A DNA stretch of 27,352 nucleotides, taken from assembly GCA_022840285.1 (NCBI GenBank), contig JALHIE010000087.1:1-27352 (forward strand). The letters are read 5' to 3'. The notes beneath the pieces were generated by a model, which was not told where the DNA came from, searched no databases, and saw only the letters and a program-made list of their open reading frames with translations. This DNA is from Porphyromonadaceae bacterium (GTDB lineage: Bacteria; Bacteroidota; Bacteroidia; Bacteroidales; Dysgonomonadaceae). Shown in pieces: positions 1 to 7,066 of this stretch; positions within the stretch are counted from its first letter, which is position 1, and the number at the start of each line of letters is the position of its first letter. Position numbers and translations under genes: made by a program.

Positions 1-159
1 AAATCCCAAAATAACAGAAAAAAAGAAAAGCACAAACAGCGCCGGGTTCACGTGAAACTTATATACCATACTGATCCCGATAAAAACAGCGTTGAAACCG
101 TATAGCCCGGTTCTGATTTTTTCTTTCGAGAAACCGAGCAGGTGCGCCATCAGGTTGGT
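1..159 (-). pseudogene. Urea transporter fragment, fused in frame to the decarboxylase remnant
   Basis: Read on the minus strand this stretch encodes a hydrophobic segment containing LLGFSKEKIRTGLYGFNAVF followed by further membrane-like sequence that runs off the window edge. The GLYGFN motif and its surroundings resemble the internal repeat of the UT-family urea transporters, passive urea channels of the inner membrane. There is no start codon or N-terminal region of its own: the reading frame comes straight from the C-terminal part of the decarboxylase remnant (VVL then TNLMAH), so the transporter lacks its first segment. I infer a deletion that removed the end of one gene and the beginning of the next. 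Alternatives are an assembly join or, less likely, a natural fusion. Family assignment rests on a short segment. Confidence 0.5.
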
Positions 160-743
160 CAAGACCACATTCGGGCGAAGCGTGATAAACTGCATCCATT
201 GTGTCATGTTGTAAGCACCCACCTCGTGAACCACTACACGGTCTCCTTTCTTCAACAATGGCAAGCTCACACTTTCCCGAAGACAATCGATATTCATGCA
301 CAACGGTCCATAAAGCGCCATTTCTTCAGCGTGTTGCGTAAAATCCTGTGCGGGCGATACCCGGTGATTGTACCAGAAAGAGGTGAACATGATGTTCACA
401 CCGATATCGAGAACGGTTGCCCGCCTACTGTCAGCCAGACGTTTCGTAGCCAGGACCGACCCCAGCAGGTACCCGGCCTCGTCGATTAACGCCCGCCCTT
501 ATAGCTCCAGGCAAACTGCACTTTCGGGTAACGCATTTTAAACGCCTTCAACGCACGTTGATAGGTTTGACGGATGGTTTTCTCGCTGATCACAAACAAG
601 GGTGAACCGTACTGATCCATCAAGTTGTTTACGGAAACACCGTCGATCTGTTTTACCGGTGTGTACTCGGTTCTGCTGCCGAATTTATTGAGTAAGCCCG
701 TATTCAGTTTTTGAATGACAGGGCGTTCATAGGTAGGTTTCAT
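160..743 (-). pseudogene. PLP-dependent decarboxylase (diaminopimelate decarboxylase-like), internally deleted
   Basis: The intact N-terminus (85 codons from ATG at 743) includes LFVISEKTIRQTY and ends in VQFAWSYK, where the Lys matches the PLP-binding lysine of fold-type III decarboxylases (LysA/NspC-like). Directly after it the frame hits a stop at 486-488. In the next frame, beginning at 498, the C-terminal domain resumes with GRALIDEAGYLL (the family's EPGR region), then VLDIGVN, HEVGAYN and the region near the end of the protein. The barrel residues between these two points, about 200 in the family, are missing, so this is a frame-shifting internal deletion and not a simple indel. The gene starts 3 bp after the ATP-grasp stop and belongs to the same operon. 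The substrate is unknown; family members decarboxylate amino acids or carboxylated polyamines. It cannot be functional as it stands. Confidence 0.75.
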
Positions 744-745
744 CT

Positions 746-1795
746 TTACATTTCCCCCGTTGTTGAAATTTTTTCAAATTCCGTAATATCCACAATCATA
801 TCGTAAGAATAGCGGATGAACATTTTCCCGCTTTTATATCCGGCAAATGGTTTTACCTCTTCACCCAGCGCCATTTTCACCAATGCTTCGGCGTGGTTTT
901 GCCCGCATCCGTTTGCCAGGTAAACCCAGGCTGGAAAACGCGGATTCATCTCCAGCAAATAATATTCATCTTTCTTGGTTTTGATAAATTCCAGCTCGCA
1001 GCCACCGCGCCATTTGCTGTTTTCAATCACCCGGCGTGTAATTTCCATCAGCTTATCATCTTCCAGCGAAATGCCCGACCACGCTTTTCCTTTGTCGGTG
1101 ATGTAAAGCTTCCGCATCGGCACGGCACCGATACAGTTGCCATACCCATCACCAATGGCGGTGACGTTCACTTCCGTTCCGGTCACAAATTCCTGAACAA
1201 TCACCGGGTAACCCCACTTGGACACTATCTTGTAAAAACCAGCGCTTGCCTGTTCGTGAGAAGAAGCAACGTATGCGTCGTAATACCTGCCTTTGATAAC
1301 CATGGGATAATCCAAATCGTCTTCGAGCTTTTTCAATTCCGAAAGCTGATTTATCATATGGCTTTTCGGCACCCTTACGTTGTATTTTTCGCCAAATTTG
1401 TTCAGTTCCGACTTCTGTCGCTCTTCAAACGATTCGTGGGAAGGCAGAAACGTGGCGATGCCTAGCTCCATTCTCAATTGCTGCTGTATCTTGATGAAGT
1501 TGTGCAGCTCTGCATCAAAATTGGGAATGATTACATCTATTTTCTCAATGCCCGCAATATACTGCAGCCTTTCTTTCAACATCGATGATCCTGCAGTGGG
1601 TAATGGCAACTGATACACCTTGTCCACCAGTTCATGCATATAAATTCCCGGTTCCAGGGTCTCGTACGAGAATCCGATAATGCGCACATCGAATTCACTG
1701 CTTTCCTTCAATGCGCGAATGACAGGAATCCCGGGTCCCGGGCTGTCGATATTGTTGAGTCCGGTTACCCCGACGGTAATTTTTCTTTTACTCAT
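746..1795 (-). CDS. ATP-grasp ligase-like protein
   Basis: A 349-residue protein with an N-terminal Rossmann-like part (TVGVTGLNNIDSPGPG, then VIIPNFDAE) and an ATP-grasp core: YPMVIKGRYYDAY for the nucleotide-binding lysine, VIVQEFVTGTEVNV for the next strand, and YYLLEMNPRFPAW carrying the metal-binding Glu and Asn. Length and layout fit carboxylate-amine or carbamoyl-phosphate-synthase-like ligases that join a carboxylate to an amine through an acyl phosphate. The substrate cannot be read from the sequence. The start codon overlaps the end of the PqqD-like gene by 8 bp and the stop lies 2 bp before the decarboxylase ATG, which indicates translational coupling and a shared pathway. With a PqqD-like carrier and an amino-acid-type decarboxylase as partners, a peptide-tethered or small amino-acid-derived product is a reasonable inference. 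Confidence 0.8.
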   Translation of the reverse strand: MSKRKITVGVTGLNNIDSPGPGIPVIRALKESSEFDVRIIGFSYETLEPGIYMHELVDKVYQLPLPTAGSSMLKERLQYIAGIEKIDVIIPNFDAELHNFIKIQQQLRMELGIATFLPSHESFEERQKSELNKFGEKYNVRVPKSHMINQLSELKKLEDDLDYPMVIKGRYYDAYVASSHEQASAGFYKIVSKWGYPVIVQEFVTGTEVNVTAIGDGYGNCIGAVPMRKLYITDKGKAWSGISLEDDKLMEITRRVIENSKWRGGCELEFIKTKKDEYYLLEMNPRFPAWVYLANGCGQNHAEALVKMALGEEVKPFAGYKSGKMFIRYSYDMIVDITEFEKISTTGEM

Positions 1796-2033
1796 TTTCG
1801 GTCAGTTGGTAACTTTTCAGTAACGACAAGAAATCGTAAAGGTCCTTTTCGGCGGTGTAGGTATCTAATTCGTATTCCTCCTGGAGTGCCTTCATGATAT
1901 CTTCATCACTGTCACCCTCTTTCATTTTACGGAGAATAAACACACCCGTTTGATTAACGCTGAAACTGTCTCCCGTAAGGGGATTAAAGATAAATCCGTT
2001 TTCGCTGACAGCAATATTCTTTCTAATATTCAT
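1788..2033 (-). CDS. PqqD-like small protein (RiPP recognition element fold)
   Basis: An 81-residue protein starting MNIRKNIAVSENGFIFNP. The order of a short beta region (GFIFNPLTGDSFSVNQTG) followed by helices (VFILRKMKEGDSDEDI, then YTAEKDLYDFLSLLKSYQL) matches the PqqD family, small winged-helix proteins that bind peptide substrates and present them to modifying enzymes. The frame is open upstream to 2162, but the upstream residues do not look like protein of this family and the MNIRK start gives the usual PqqD length. It overlaps the ATP-grasp start by 8 bp. A possible -7 element (TAAATTTA, one mismatch from TAnnTTTG) lies upstream near 2100. No precursor peptide gene was recognised next to it. 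Confidence 0.72.
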   Translation of the reverse strand: MNIRKNIAVSENGFIFNPLTGDSFSVNQTGVFILRKMKEGDSDEDIMKALQEEYELDTYTAEKDLYDFLSLLKSYQLTENE

Positions 2034-2237
2034 AGGCTTTGATGAGTAAATCTTGAGATTCCTGTGTTGAGGTAGAACGGTATCGCAAAAACGCTGTAAA
2101 TTTAGTATTTTGGATTGAAACTCAACATTCCTGCGTAATAAATTTTTCCGGCAAGCACACAAATGGTTTTCTGATGCATGAATTAAATTCGCATAATTGT
2201 GTTGAATGCCGGCATCGGTTGTTGTGATTGTTGTGAT
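2034..2237. other. Intergenic stretch between the PqqD-like and EF-hand-type genes
   Basis: About 200 bases with no gene I can support. It contains the probable promoter of the PqqD / ATP-grasp / decarboxylase operon on the minus strand and the downstream flank of the secreted EF-hand-type gene. I see no clear terminator hairpin. Confidence 0.5.
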
Positions 2238-2603
2238 TTATTCCCTACGGTCACAAATGCCGTTTTTATTGGCATCCACGAAATTTACCGCACTCCCTTT
2301 ACCGTTGCGAAATCCTATGCAGCAGCCTTGTCCGCGGCCTCGCCGCGGCATGCCTTTTCCGTTACGAAAGCCCATCCCCCGGCCGCTTCCGTCAAGCAGG
2401 CGCTGTTTTCCGTTTGCATTCGGATTTCTCGGTGTCCCGTTCTCAAAATTGTCGCAAACACCGTTGTTGTCTTTATCCACAAACGCAGGTCCATTTTGAG
2501 TAGAAGTTGTTGTGTCTTTTCTGACCGGATTCTGATTCTGAGCAGTTACCATCCCGACGGATAAAACGACTGCTAAAGCTGGAATAAAAAGTTTTGTTTT
2601 CAT
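2238..2603 (-). CDS. Secreted protein with two EF-hand-type calcium loops
   Basis: A 121-residue protein with a clear signal peptide (MKTKLFIPALAVVLSVGMVTAQ). The mature part has two loops of the EF-hand/dockerin/thrombospondin-3 kind, FVDKDNNGVCDNFEN near residues 41-55 and FVDANKNGICDRRE at the C-terminus. They flank a Gly/Arg/Met/Lys-rich middle in which GFRNGKG occurs twice, with a Cys-Cys pair between the two copies. Each loop also carries one Cys. Function is unknown; calcium or another metal is the obvious ligand, and the location is periplasm or surface. The gene follows the damaged sigma / anti-sigma / CpxP-like genes on the same strand with a 42-bp gap, so it is likely an output or sensor part of that envelope-stress locus. 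Confidence 0.72.
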   Translation of the reverse strand: MKTKLFIPALAVVLSVGMVTAQNQNPVRKDTTTSTQNGPAFVDKDNNGVCDNFENGTPRNPNANGKQRLLDGSGRGMGFRNGKGMPRRGRGQGCCIGFRNGKGSAVNFVDANKNGICDRRE

Positions 2604-2645
2604 CTTTTCTAATTTTTAATTGAAATTTATGTGTTTATATTTTAT

Positions 2646-3172
2646 CTAATGCGATCTCCAACTGCGTCCGTATCTGTGCCTGTACGCCTGCCCGCGACCA
2701 ATGCTGTCGTTACGGCTGTATCTTCTTCCGAAATTAGCTGCCGTCCCGTCTCTGAAAAGCGGAAGAAAAGCTCCCTGCAACCGCTCGCATTGTGAGGAAT
2801 CGCATACTGATTTTATTTTCAGATAAAAGTCGTTGGTGACATTCTTTAGTTCGGCATGATGCCTGCCTAAATGAGCCGACAGATTATGCAATCTTGTTGA
2901 GTCGGGATGAGGCCCGTTTAACTCCTCAAACATCTCGCTTTTCAGTGAGTCCATTTCGAAAATCAAATCATTGGCAACGTATTGAAAATGGCGGTTCGCT
3001 TCCCTGAAAACAAACGTCCGGTCAAGGGGTTTGGCCGGTTTTCATCGAGAACAATTGCCTGGTTGTCGTCTTTACTCTGCCTGTTATGGTAGAAAATGGT
3101 CCCGATGGTTGCCAGATTCAGGATAACCAGCAATGCTATTACGAACCACAGTATTTTGTTTGTCTTATTCAT
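2646..3172 (-). pseudogene. CpxP/Spy-like periplasmic sensor, frameshifted
   Basis: The first part (from ATG 3172) encodes a membrane anchor (ILWFVIALLVILNLATIGTI) and a short linker ending NRPNPLTGR, then runs out of frame to a stop at 2963. The second part, in another frame, reads FREANRHFQYVANDLIFEMD and continues with LKSEMFEELN, then a helical repeat ending ERLQGAFLPLF, which is the typical LTXXQ-poor CpxP/Spy-type helical hairpin of Bacteroidota 'periplasmic heavy-metal sensor' proteins. The two parts together give about 175 codons, close to the family length, with the conserved helix start lost between about 3000 and 3030. A TTG at 2966 could in principle start the second part as a separate gene, but the protein would then lack its anchor. 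The start overlaps the anti-sigma stop by 8 bp. Either a real short deletion or a sequencing error. Confidence 0.65.
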
Positions 3173-3458
3173 AATTTTCGAGGTTGTAATATCCTAAATT
3201 TTCCATCTGGCTGTCATTGATGTTCATAACCGTTTCCGGCGATATGCTGTCAACATAACTGTTACCTATTGATATTCCTAAAAAAACAACAGCTGCTACA
3301 CTCGCAGAAACGGCGGCAACTTGCCAAACCGGATTTTTTTTCACTTCCGGCTTCTGCAACTTTTCAATGTTTGCCATCACGCGGTTGCTTAAAAACGGAT
3401 TAGGTTCCGTTTGCTTTTCGCGTCGGATAAAATCATCTATTTGATGTTCCGTTTTCAT
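3165..3458 (-). CDS. Putative anti-sigma factor, single-pass membrane protein
   Basis: A 97-residue protein: a charged cytoplasmic N-terminus (MKTEHQIDDFIRREKQTEPN) with the motif NPFLSNRVMANIEKL, one membrane segment (VAAVSASVAAVVFLGISIG, about residues 48-66) and a short periplasmic tail. This is the usual shape of the small anti-sigma proteins encoded just after ECF sigma factors in Bacteroidales. It overlaps the sigma gene by 4 bp (ATGA) and the CpxP-like gene by 8 bp, so the four genes 3867-2238 form one operon. It would hold the sigma factor inactive at the membrane; since the sigma gene is broken here, it may now have no partner. Function is inferred from context and topology rather than from a recognised domain. 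Confidence 0.62.
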   Translation of the reverse strand: MKTEHQIDDFIRREKQTEPNPFLSNRVMANIEKLQKPEVKKNPVWQVAAVSASVAAVVFLGISIGNSYVDSISPETVMNINDSQMENLGYYNLENYE

Positions 3459-3867
3459 TCTTGTTGTTTGTTTAATGAGTTAGACACGATGACATTTAAT
3501 TTCCTACATTTACTTAAGACAAAAGCCGTTCGTTGCTTTTCAGGCAACGAATCGATTGCTTTGCGGATACGCTGGTCGCGTTCCGACTCTTCCAGTTGTT
3601 CCAATGGCGTTTTTTCACCGCTTGGCTTGTAAAAAATATCTTCGAGGGATTGCAAGAAGCGGTTTTTTCGATTTCGATTGACGAAATTGATGCTCATATT
3701 CGCGGTAATCCTGTAGAGCCATGTAGTAAATTCCGATTCACCTTTAAAGAACACGAGCGACTGATACAAACGGTGCGAAATACCCGTAATTGGTATTTCT
3801 CCATCAGCATTTTAAAGGCAGAAGTATTGCCCGATAGTATTTCGTGTATGAGTTGTTCGTCCGACAT
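3455..3867 (-). pseudogene. ECF RNA polymerase sigma factor with two internal deletions
   Basis: The N-terminus from ATG at 3867 reads MSDEQLIHEILSGNTSAFKM and on to EKYQLRVFRTV, a typical start of sigma region 2. At about 3769 the frame changes and the sequence resumes at LYQSLVFFKGESEFTTWLYR with ITANMSINFVNR, i.e. region 2.3/2.4. The core-binding helix normally between them (some 25 residues) is absent. Further on, region 4 begins normally (IDSLPEKQRTAFVLSK) but jumps to CRKLNVIVSNSLNKQQE, so the helix-turn-helix of region 4.2 that reads the -35 element is also absent. A protein without core-binding and -35-binding helices cannot act as a sigma factor. The native stop is kept, overlapping the anti-sigma start by 4 bp. 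Confidence 0.8.
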
Positions 3868-3904
3868 TTATTCGTTTCAGCGTTCAGGTTAGATATTGGA
3901 CACA

Positions 3905-3933
3905 GGAAAATATTTTTTCCTACGGTAAAGGTA
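3905..3933 (-). promoter_or_regulatory. Promoter region of the ECF locus with a palindrome
   Basis: On the minus strand TACCTTTA (3933-3926) is one base off the Bacteroidota -7 consensus TAnnTTTG. A short distance downstream, between it and the sigma start, is a 16-bp inverted repeat, GGAAAA-TATT-TTTTCC (3905-3920), which could be an operator or a 5'-UTR hairpin. The remaining bases up to 4039 hold nothing I can name. Confidence 0.35.
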
Positions 3934-4039
3934 CAGTTTTTAGCTATTCAAGTATACTTACACTAAGGATGAATAGTTACTCCCTGTATTTACCCACTTA
4001 TTCAATAAAAAATAAAACCCGGTAATCGTAAATAAGATT

Positions 4040-4047
4040 TATCTTTG
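4040..4047 (+). promoter_or_regulatory. -7 promoter element for the TetR gene
   Basis: TATCTTTG is a perfect TAnnTTTG element, 38 bp before the chosen ATG at 4085. No convincing -33 TTTG is seen. Confidence 0.6.
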
Positions 4048-4084
4048 CAGTTATGTTCTCTTTTACCGTCAATTGATTATAACA

Positions 4085-4672
4085 ATGGAAATTACACCAA
4101 GACAACTGGAAATTATTGAAGCGACCGGAAAAATCATTACCGTTTCAGGAGCTAACGGGCTAACAATTAAAAATCTCGCTAAAGAAATGCAGTTTTCCGA
4201 AAGTGCTATTTACAGGCATTTTTCGAGTAAAGAAGAGATTATTGTTATGATGCTTAAATATTTGAAAAATAATATCGGCAAAATATTAAGTAACCTGACA
4301 AAAACCGGCGATGTAGAAAAAGATTTTGAAACCTTTTTCAATAAACTCAGCCTCTATTTCAAGGAGAATCCATACTACGTAGTTGTGGTATTTTCGGAAG
4401 GATTAATGGACGAAAGCGACAAGATAAATGACGAAATATCTGGTTTAATGACCGTTACAAGCAGTCATCTAGAGCAAATTCTCCAAGAAGGACAAAAAAA
4501 GGGAATCTTTATTCAGTCGGTTTCATCGAACGATTTAACGATGATATCATTAGCCACCTTTAAACTGCACATGTTTAACTGGAAGTTCAATAAATTCAAG
4601 TTTAACCTGATAGAAAGTATCGGGAAAATGTCCGCCTCTCTCCTGGCTCTTCTAAGACACAATCCGGATTAA
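4085..4672 (+). CDS. TetR/AcrR-family transcriptional regulator
   Basis: A 195-residue protein beginning MEITPRQLEIIEATGKIITV. The N-terminal helix-turn-helix is clear: GLTIKNLAKEMQFSESAIYR followed by HFSSKEEI, the TetR DNA-binding signature. The rest is an all-helical ligand-binding domain with no recognisable ligand. I prefer this ATG to one 12 bp upstream (ATT-rich MIIT) because the domain normally starts within a few residues of the protein N-terminus. It lies alone, divergent from the ECF locus and upstream of the ATP synthase operon with its own promoter. The ligand and targets are unknown; regulation of a neighbour is not evident. Confidence 0.85.
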   Translation: MEITPRQLEIIEATGKIITVSGANGLTIKNLAKEMQFSESAIYRHFSSKEEIIVMMLKYLKNNIGKILSNLTKTGDVEKDFETFFNKLSLYFKENPYYVVVVFSEGLMDESDKINDEISGLMTVTSSHLEQILQEGQKKGIFIQSVSSNDLTMISLATFKLHMFNWKFNKFKFNLIESIGKMSASLLALLRHNPD

Positions 4673-4799
4673 CAAAATAAATAATCCGTTTTGTTGCTAA
4701 CGGGCAACAACATACAAATAAACGAGCAATCAACGCAGTTGGTGCACAAGGCAATTACCGTTGCCATGAATTAAAAAAGGTATTATCGGATATATTTCG

Positions 4800-4807
4800 T
4801 ATATTTG
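4800..4807 (+). promoter_or_regulatory. -7 promoter element of the ATP synthase operon
   Basis: TATATTTG, a perfect TAnnTTTG, 33 bp upstream of the atpD ATG. The rest of 4673-4799 carries no gene I can support. Confidence 0.65.
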
Positions 4808-4840
4808 TAAAATTAGGTTTCCCCTCTTTATTTACACATT

Positions 4841-6355
4841 ATGACTCATCTCATTGGATATATATCTCAAATTATCGGGCCTGTAGTTGACGTATACTTC
4901 GATCTGAAAAAATCAAAAGAGTTGCAGCTCCCCGCACTTCAAGACGCACTTTTCGTCACCAGAGACAACGGACAGAGATTAATACTTGAAGTACAGCAGC
5001 ACATTGGCGAGTTTACGGTTCGTACCGTGGCCATGGATACCACAGACGGATTACGACGCGGGACGGAAGTGAAAGCATTGGGACAACCGATCAGCATGCC
5101 TGTGGGAGAGCAGGTAAAAGGACGTCTGATGAACGTGACAGGTGAGACCATAGATGAATTGAAACCGCTCGATCACTCCGGGGCTTACCCCATTCACCGT
5201 CCTTCGCCCAGGTTCGAAGACCTGACTACAAATCAGGAAATTCTCTCCACCGGAATAAAAGTAATTGACCTGCTTCAACCCTATCTGAAAGGCGGGAAGA
5301 TAGGACTTTTTGGCGGAGCTGGTGTTGGCAAAACCGTGCTGATCATGGAGTTGATCAACAATATTGCCAAAGGTTATAGCGGATATTCCGTTTTTGCCGG
5401 AGTGGGAGAACGCACGCGTGAGGGGAATGATCTTTTGCGCGAAATGATCGATTCGGGGGTGATCCGTTACGGCGAAGAGTTTAAAAAAAGCATGGACGAA
5501 GGGAATTGGGATTTGAGCAAAGTAGATTACAACGAGCTTAGCAAGTCACAAGCCACATTGGTTTTCGGACAGATGAACGAGCCCCCCGGTGCCCGGGCAT
5601 CGGTAGCGCTGTCGGGACTCAGTATTGCCGAATCGTTTCGTGACCAATCGGGTGAAGGCAACGACATCCTCCTTTTCATCGACAATATCTTCCGGTTTGT
5701 GCAGGCCGGTTCTGAAGTTTCAGCCCTACTCGGACGAATGCCTTCGGCAGTAGGCTACCAACCTACACTGGCAACAGAAATGGGCCTGCTGCAAGAACGT
5801 ATCACGTCTACCAAACAGGGCTCTATCACGTCGGTACAGGCTGTATACGTTCCTGCGGATGACCTTACTGACCCGGCTCCGGCAACCACTTTCTCATACC
5901 TGGATGCCACCACCGTGCTGAGCCGTAAGATTTCGTCGCTCGGCATCTATCCGGCTGTTGATCCTCTGGAATCCTCTTCGCGCATCCTGGATCCGCTTAT
6001 CGTGGGAGAGGATCACTACAACACAGCCATGCGCGTGAAACAACTTCTGCAACGTTACAAGGAACTTCAGGACATTATCTCCATCCTGGGGATGGAAGAA
6101 CTTTCGGATGAGGACCGGATTACAGTAAACCGTGCCCGGAAAGTGCAGCGCTTCCTCTCCCAGCCTTTCTTCATGGCAGCGCAATACACGGGACAAGCCG
6201 GAGTAATGGTTCCCATTGATGAGACTATCCGGGGATTTACTATGATCCTCAACGGCGAACTTGACTCATATCCTGAAATGGCTTTTCTGAATGTGGGCAC
6301 CATCGATGAAGCCATCGAAAAAGGGAAAAAATTAATGGATCAATCACAGCTGTAA
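4841..6355 (+). CDS. atpD: ATP synthase F1 subunit beta
   Basis: A 504-residue catalytic subunit. Visible are the Walker A loop GGAGVGKT (158-165) with the catalytic-site residues VGERTREGND (188-197), the Walker B region ILLFIDNIFRF (276-286) and a DELSEED-type motif MEELSDEDR (418-426). Compared with the E. coli subunit it carries an insertion of about 25 residues (YGEEFKKSMDEGNWDLSKVD, from 210) before VFGQMNEPPGAR, which is characteristic of Bacteroidota. It is the first gene of the operon, in the order atpD-C-x-B-E-F-H-A-G that is typical of Bacteroidales and differs from the E. coli atpIBEFHAGDC order. It is full length with no anomalies. Confidence 0.98.
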   Translation: MTHLIGYISQIIGPVVDVYFDLKKSKELQLPALQDALFVTRDNGQRLILEVQQHIGEFTVRTVAMDTTDGLRRGTEVKALGQPISMPVGEQVKGRLMNVTGETIDELKPLDHSGAYPIHRPSPRFEDLTTNQEILSTGIKVIDLLQPYLKGGKIGLFGGAGVGKTVLIMELINNIAKGYSGYSVFAGVGERTREGNDLLREMIDSGVIRYGEEFKKSMDEGNWDLSKVDYNELSKSQATLVFGQMNEPPGARASVALSGLSIAESFRDQSGEGNDILLFIDNIFRFVQAGSEVSALLGRMPSAVGYQPTLATEMGLLQERITSTKQGSITSVQAVYVPADDLTDPAPATTFSYLDATTVLSRKISSLGIYPAVDPLESSSRILDPLIVGEDHYNTAMRVKQLLQRYKELQDIISILGMEELSDEDRITVNRARKVQRFLSQPFFMAAQYTGQAGVMVPIDETIRGFTMILNGELDSYPEMAFLNVGTIDEAIEKGKKLMDQSQL

Positions 6356-6377
6356 GAGTAATTTACATTCTTCGATC

Positions 6378-6632
6378 ATGCAATTAGAAATTATCTCTCC
6401 CGAAAAAATGATTTTCACCGGCAGTGTCAGCTCCGTCACACTCCCCGGCGCATCGGGTTCGTTTCAGATACTGGAAAATCATGCATCCATTATTTCATTG
6501 CTGGTGAAAGGAAGACTTTCGTTTGTAACCCGCCAGAACGAACTGATCGAATTGCTTATCGAAGATGGTTTTGTGGAAAAGAACAATAATAAGGTAACGG
6601 TTTGTTTGGAATCAATTATCAAAGAATTATGA
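6378..6632 (+). CDS. atpC: ATP synthase F1 subunit epsilon (short form)
   Basis: An 84-residue protein starting MQLEIISPEKMIFTGSVSSV and continuing LPGASGSFQILENHA, the conserved beta-sandwich of the epsilon subunit that links the gamma stalk to the c-ring. It lacks the C-terminal helical hairpin that gives ATP-hydrolysis inhibition in E. coli; the short form is normal for Bacteroidales. The stop overlaps the start of the next gene in an ATGA. Confidence 0.92.
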   Translation: MQLEIISPEKMIFTGSVSSVTLPGASGSFQILENHASIISLLVKGRLSFVTRQNELIELLIEDGFVEKNNNKVTVCLESIIKEL

Positions 6633-7066
6633 AAAGATTAGTCAGGCATTTTCTCATCGTTCACACGATTATGTTGTTTGCTACAGGATTCGGAGTATGG
6701 TATATTTTAAAAATATTTTTCCCCGACACCTTGATTGATGCGTACTTTGTACTTCCGCTTTTCTTCTACATAACCGGATTAGTATTTATTTTCATTATGA
6801 TGAAAATGCCTAAAGACAATCCCAAGGAAATAGTGAATATGTACATGCTGTTGCGGGTAATAAAAGTATTTACAGGAGTGGCAATCATCACTCTTTACTG
6901 GTTTCTGGACAAAGAGCAAATACGCAGTTTCGCCATTATTTTTATTATTTTTTACCTGATCTATCTCGGAATAGAAACCTATATCTATATGAAAATAGAA
7001 ATGTATCTGAAAGAAGAACAAAAGAAAAATAATCCGGTTAAAAAGAAATACCTGGAAGATCGATGA
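6629..7066 (+). CDS. Four-helix membrane protein at the AtpI position
   Basis: A 145-residue, strongly hydrophobic protein starting MKRLVRHFLIVHTIMLFATG. Four membrane segments are evident (about residues 8-28, 35-57, 70-92 and 95-118), followed by a basic tail (KEEQKKNNPVKKKYLEDR). It overlaps atpC by an ATGA and atpB by another ATGA, so it is translationally coupled to both. Its place just before the a-subunit gene matches that of AtpI/Atp-associated proteins, which help assemble the c-ring, but I see no sequence match that proves homology. The frame is open 27 bp further upstream; the overlapping ATG is the more likely start. Confidence 0.75.
   Translation: MKRLVRHFLIVHTIMLFATGFGVWYILKIFFPDTLIDAYFVLPLFFYITGLVFIFIMMKMPKDNPKEIVNMYMLLRVIKVFTGVAIITLYWFLDKEQIRSFAIIFIIFYLIYLGIETYIYMKIEMYLKEEQKKNNPVKKKYLEDR

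Noticed and set aside
142..489. 115-codon plus-strand frame
   Set aside because: It is opposite the decarboxylase remnant, whose minus-strand protein motifs are clear.
2966..3172. Two separate coupled genes at the CpxP-like locus instead of one frameshifted gene
   Set aside because: The second would start at TTG, would lack membrane anchor or signal, and the joined length fits the family; I therefore favour a frameshift, though the overlap makes the other reading possible.
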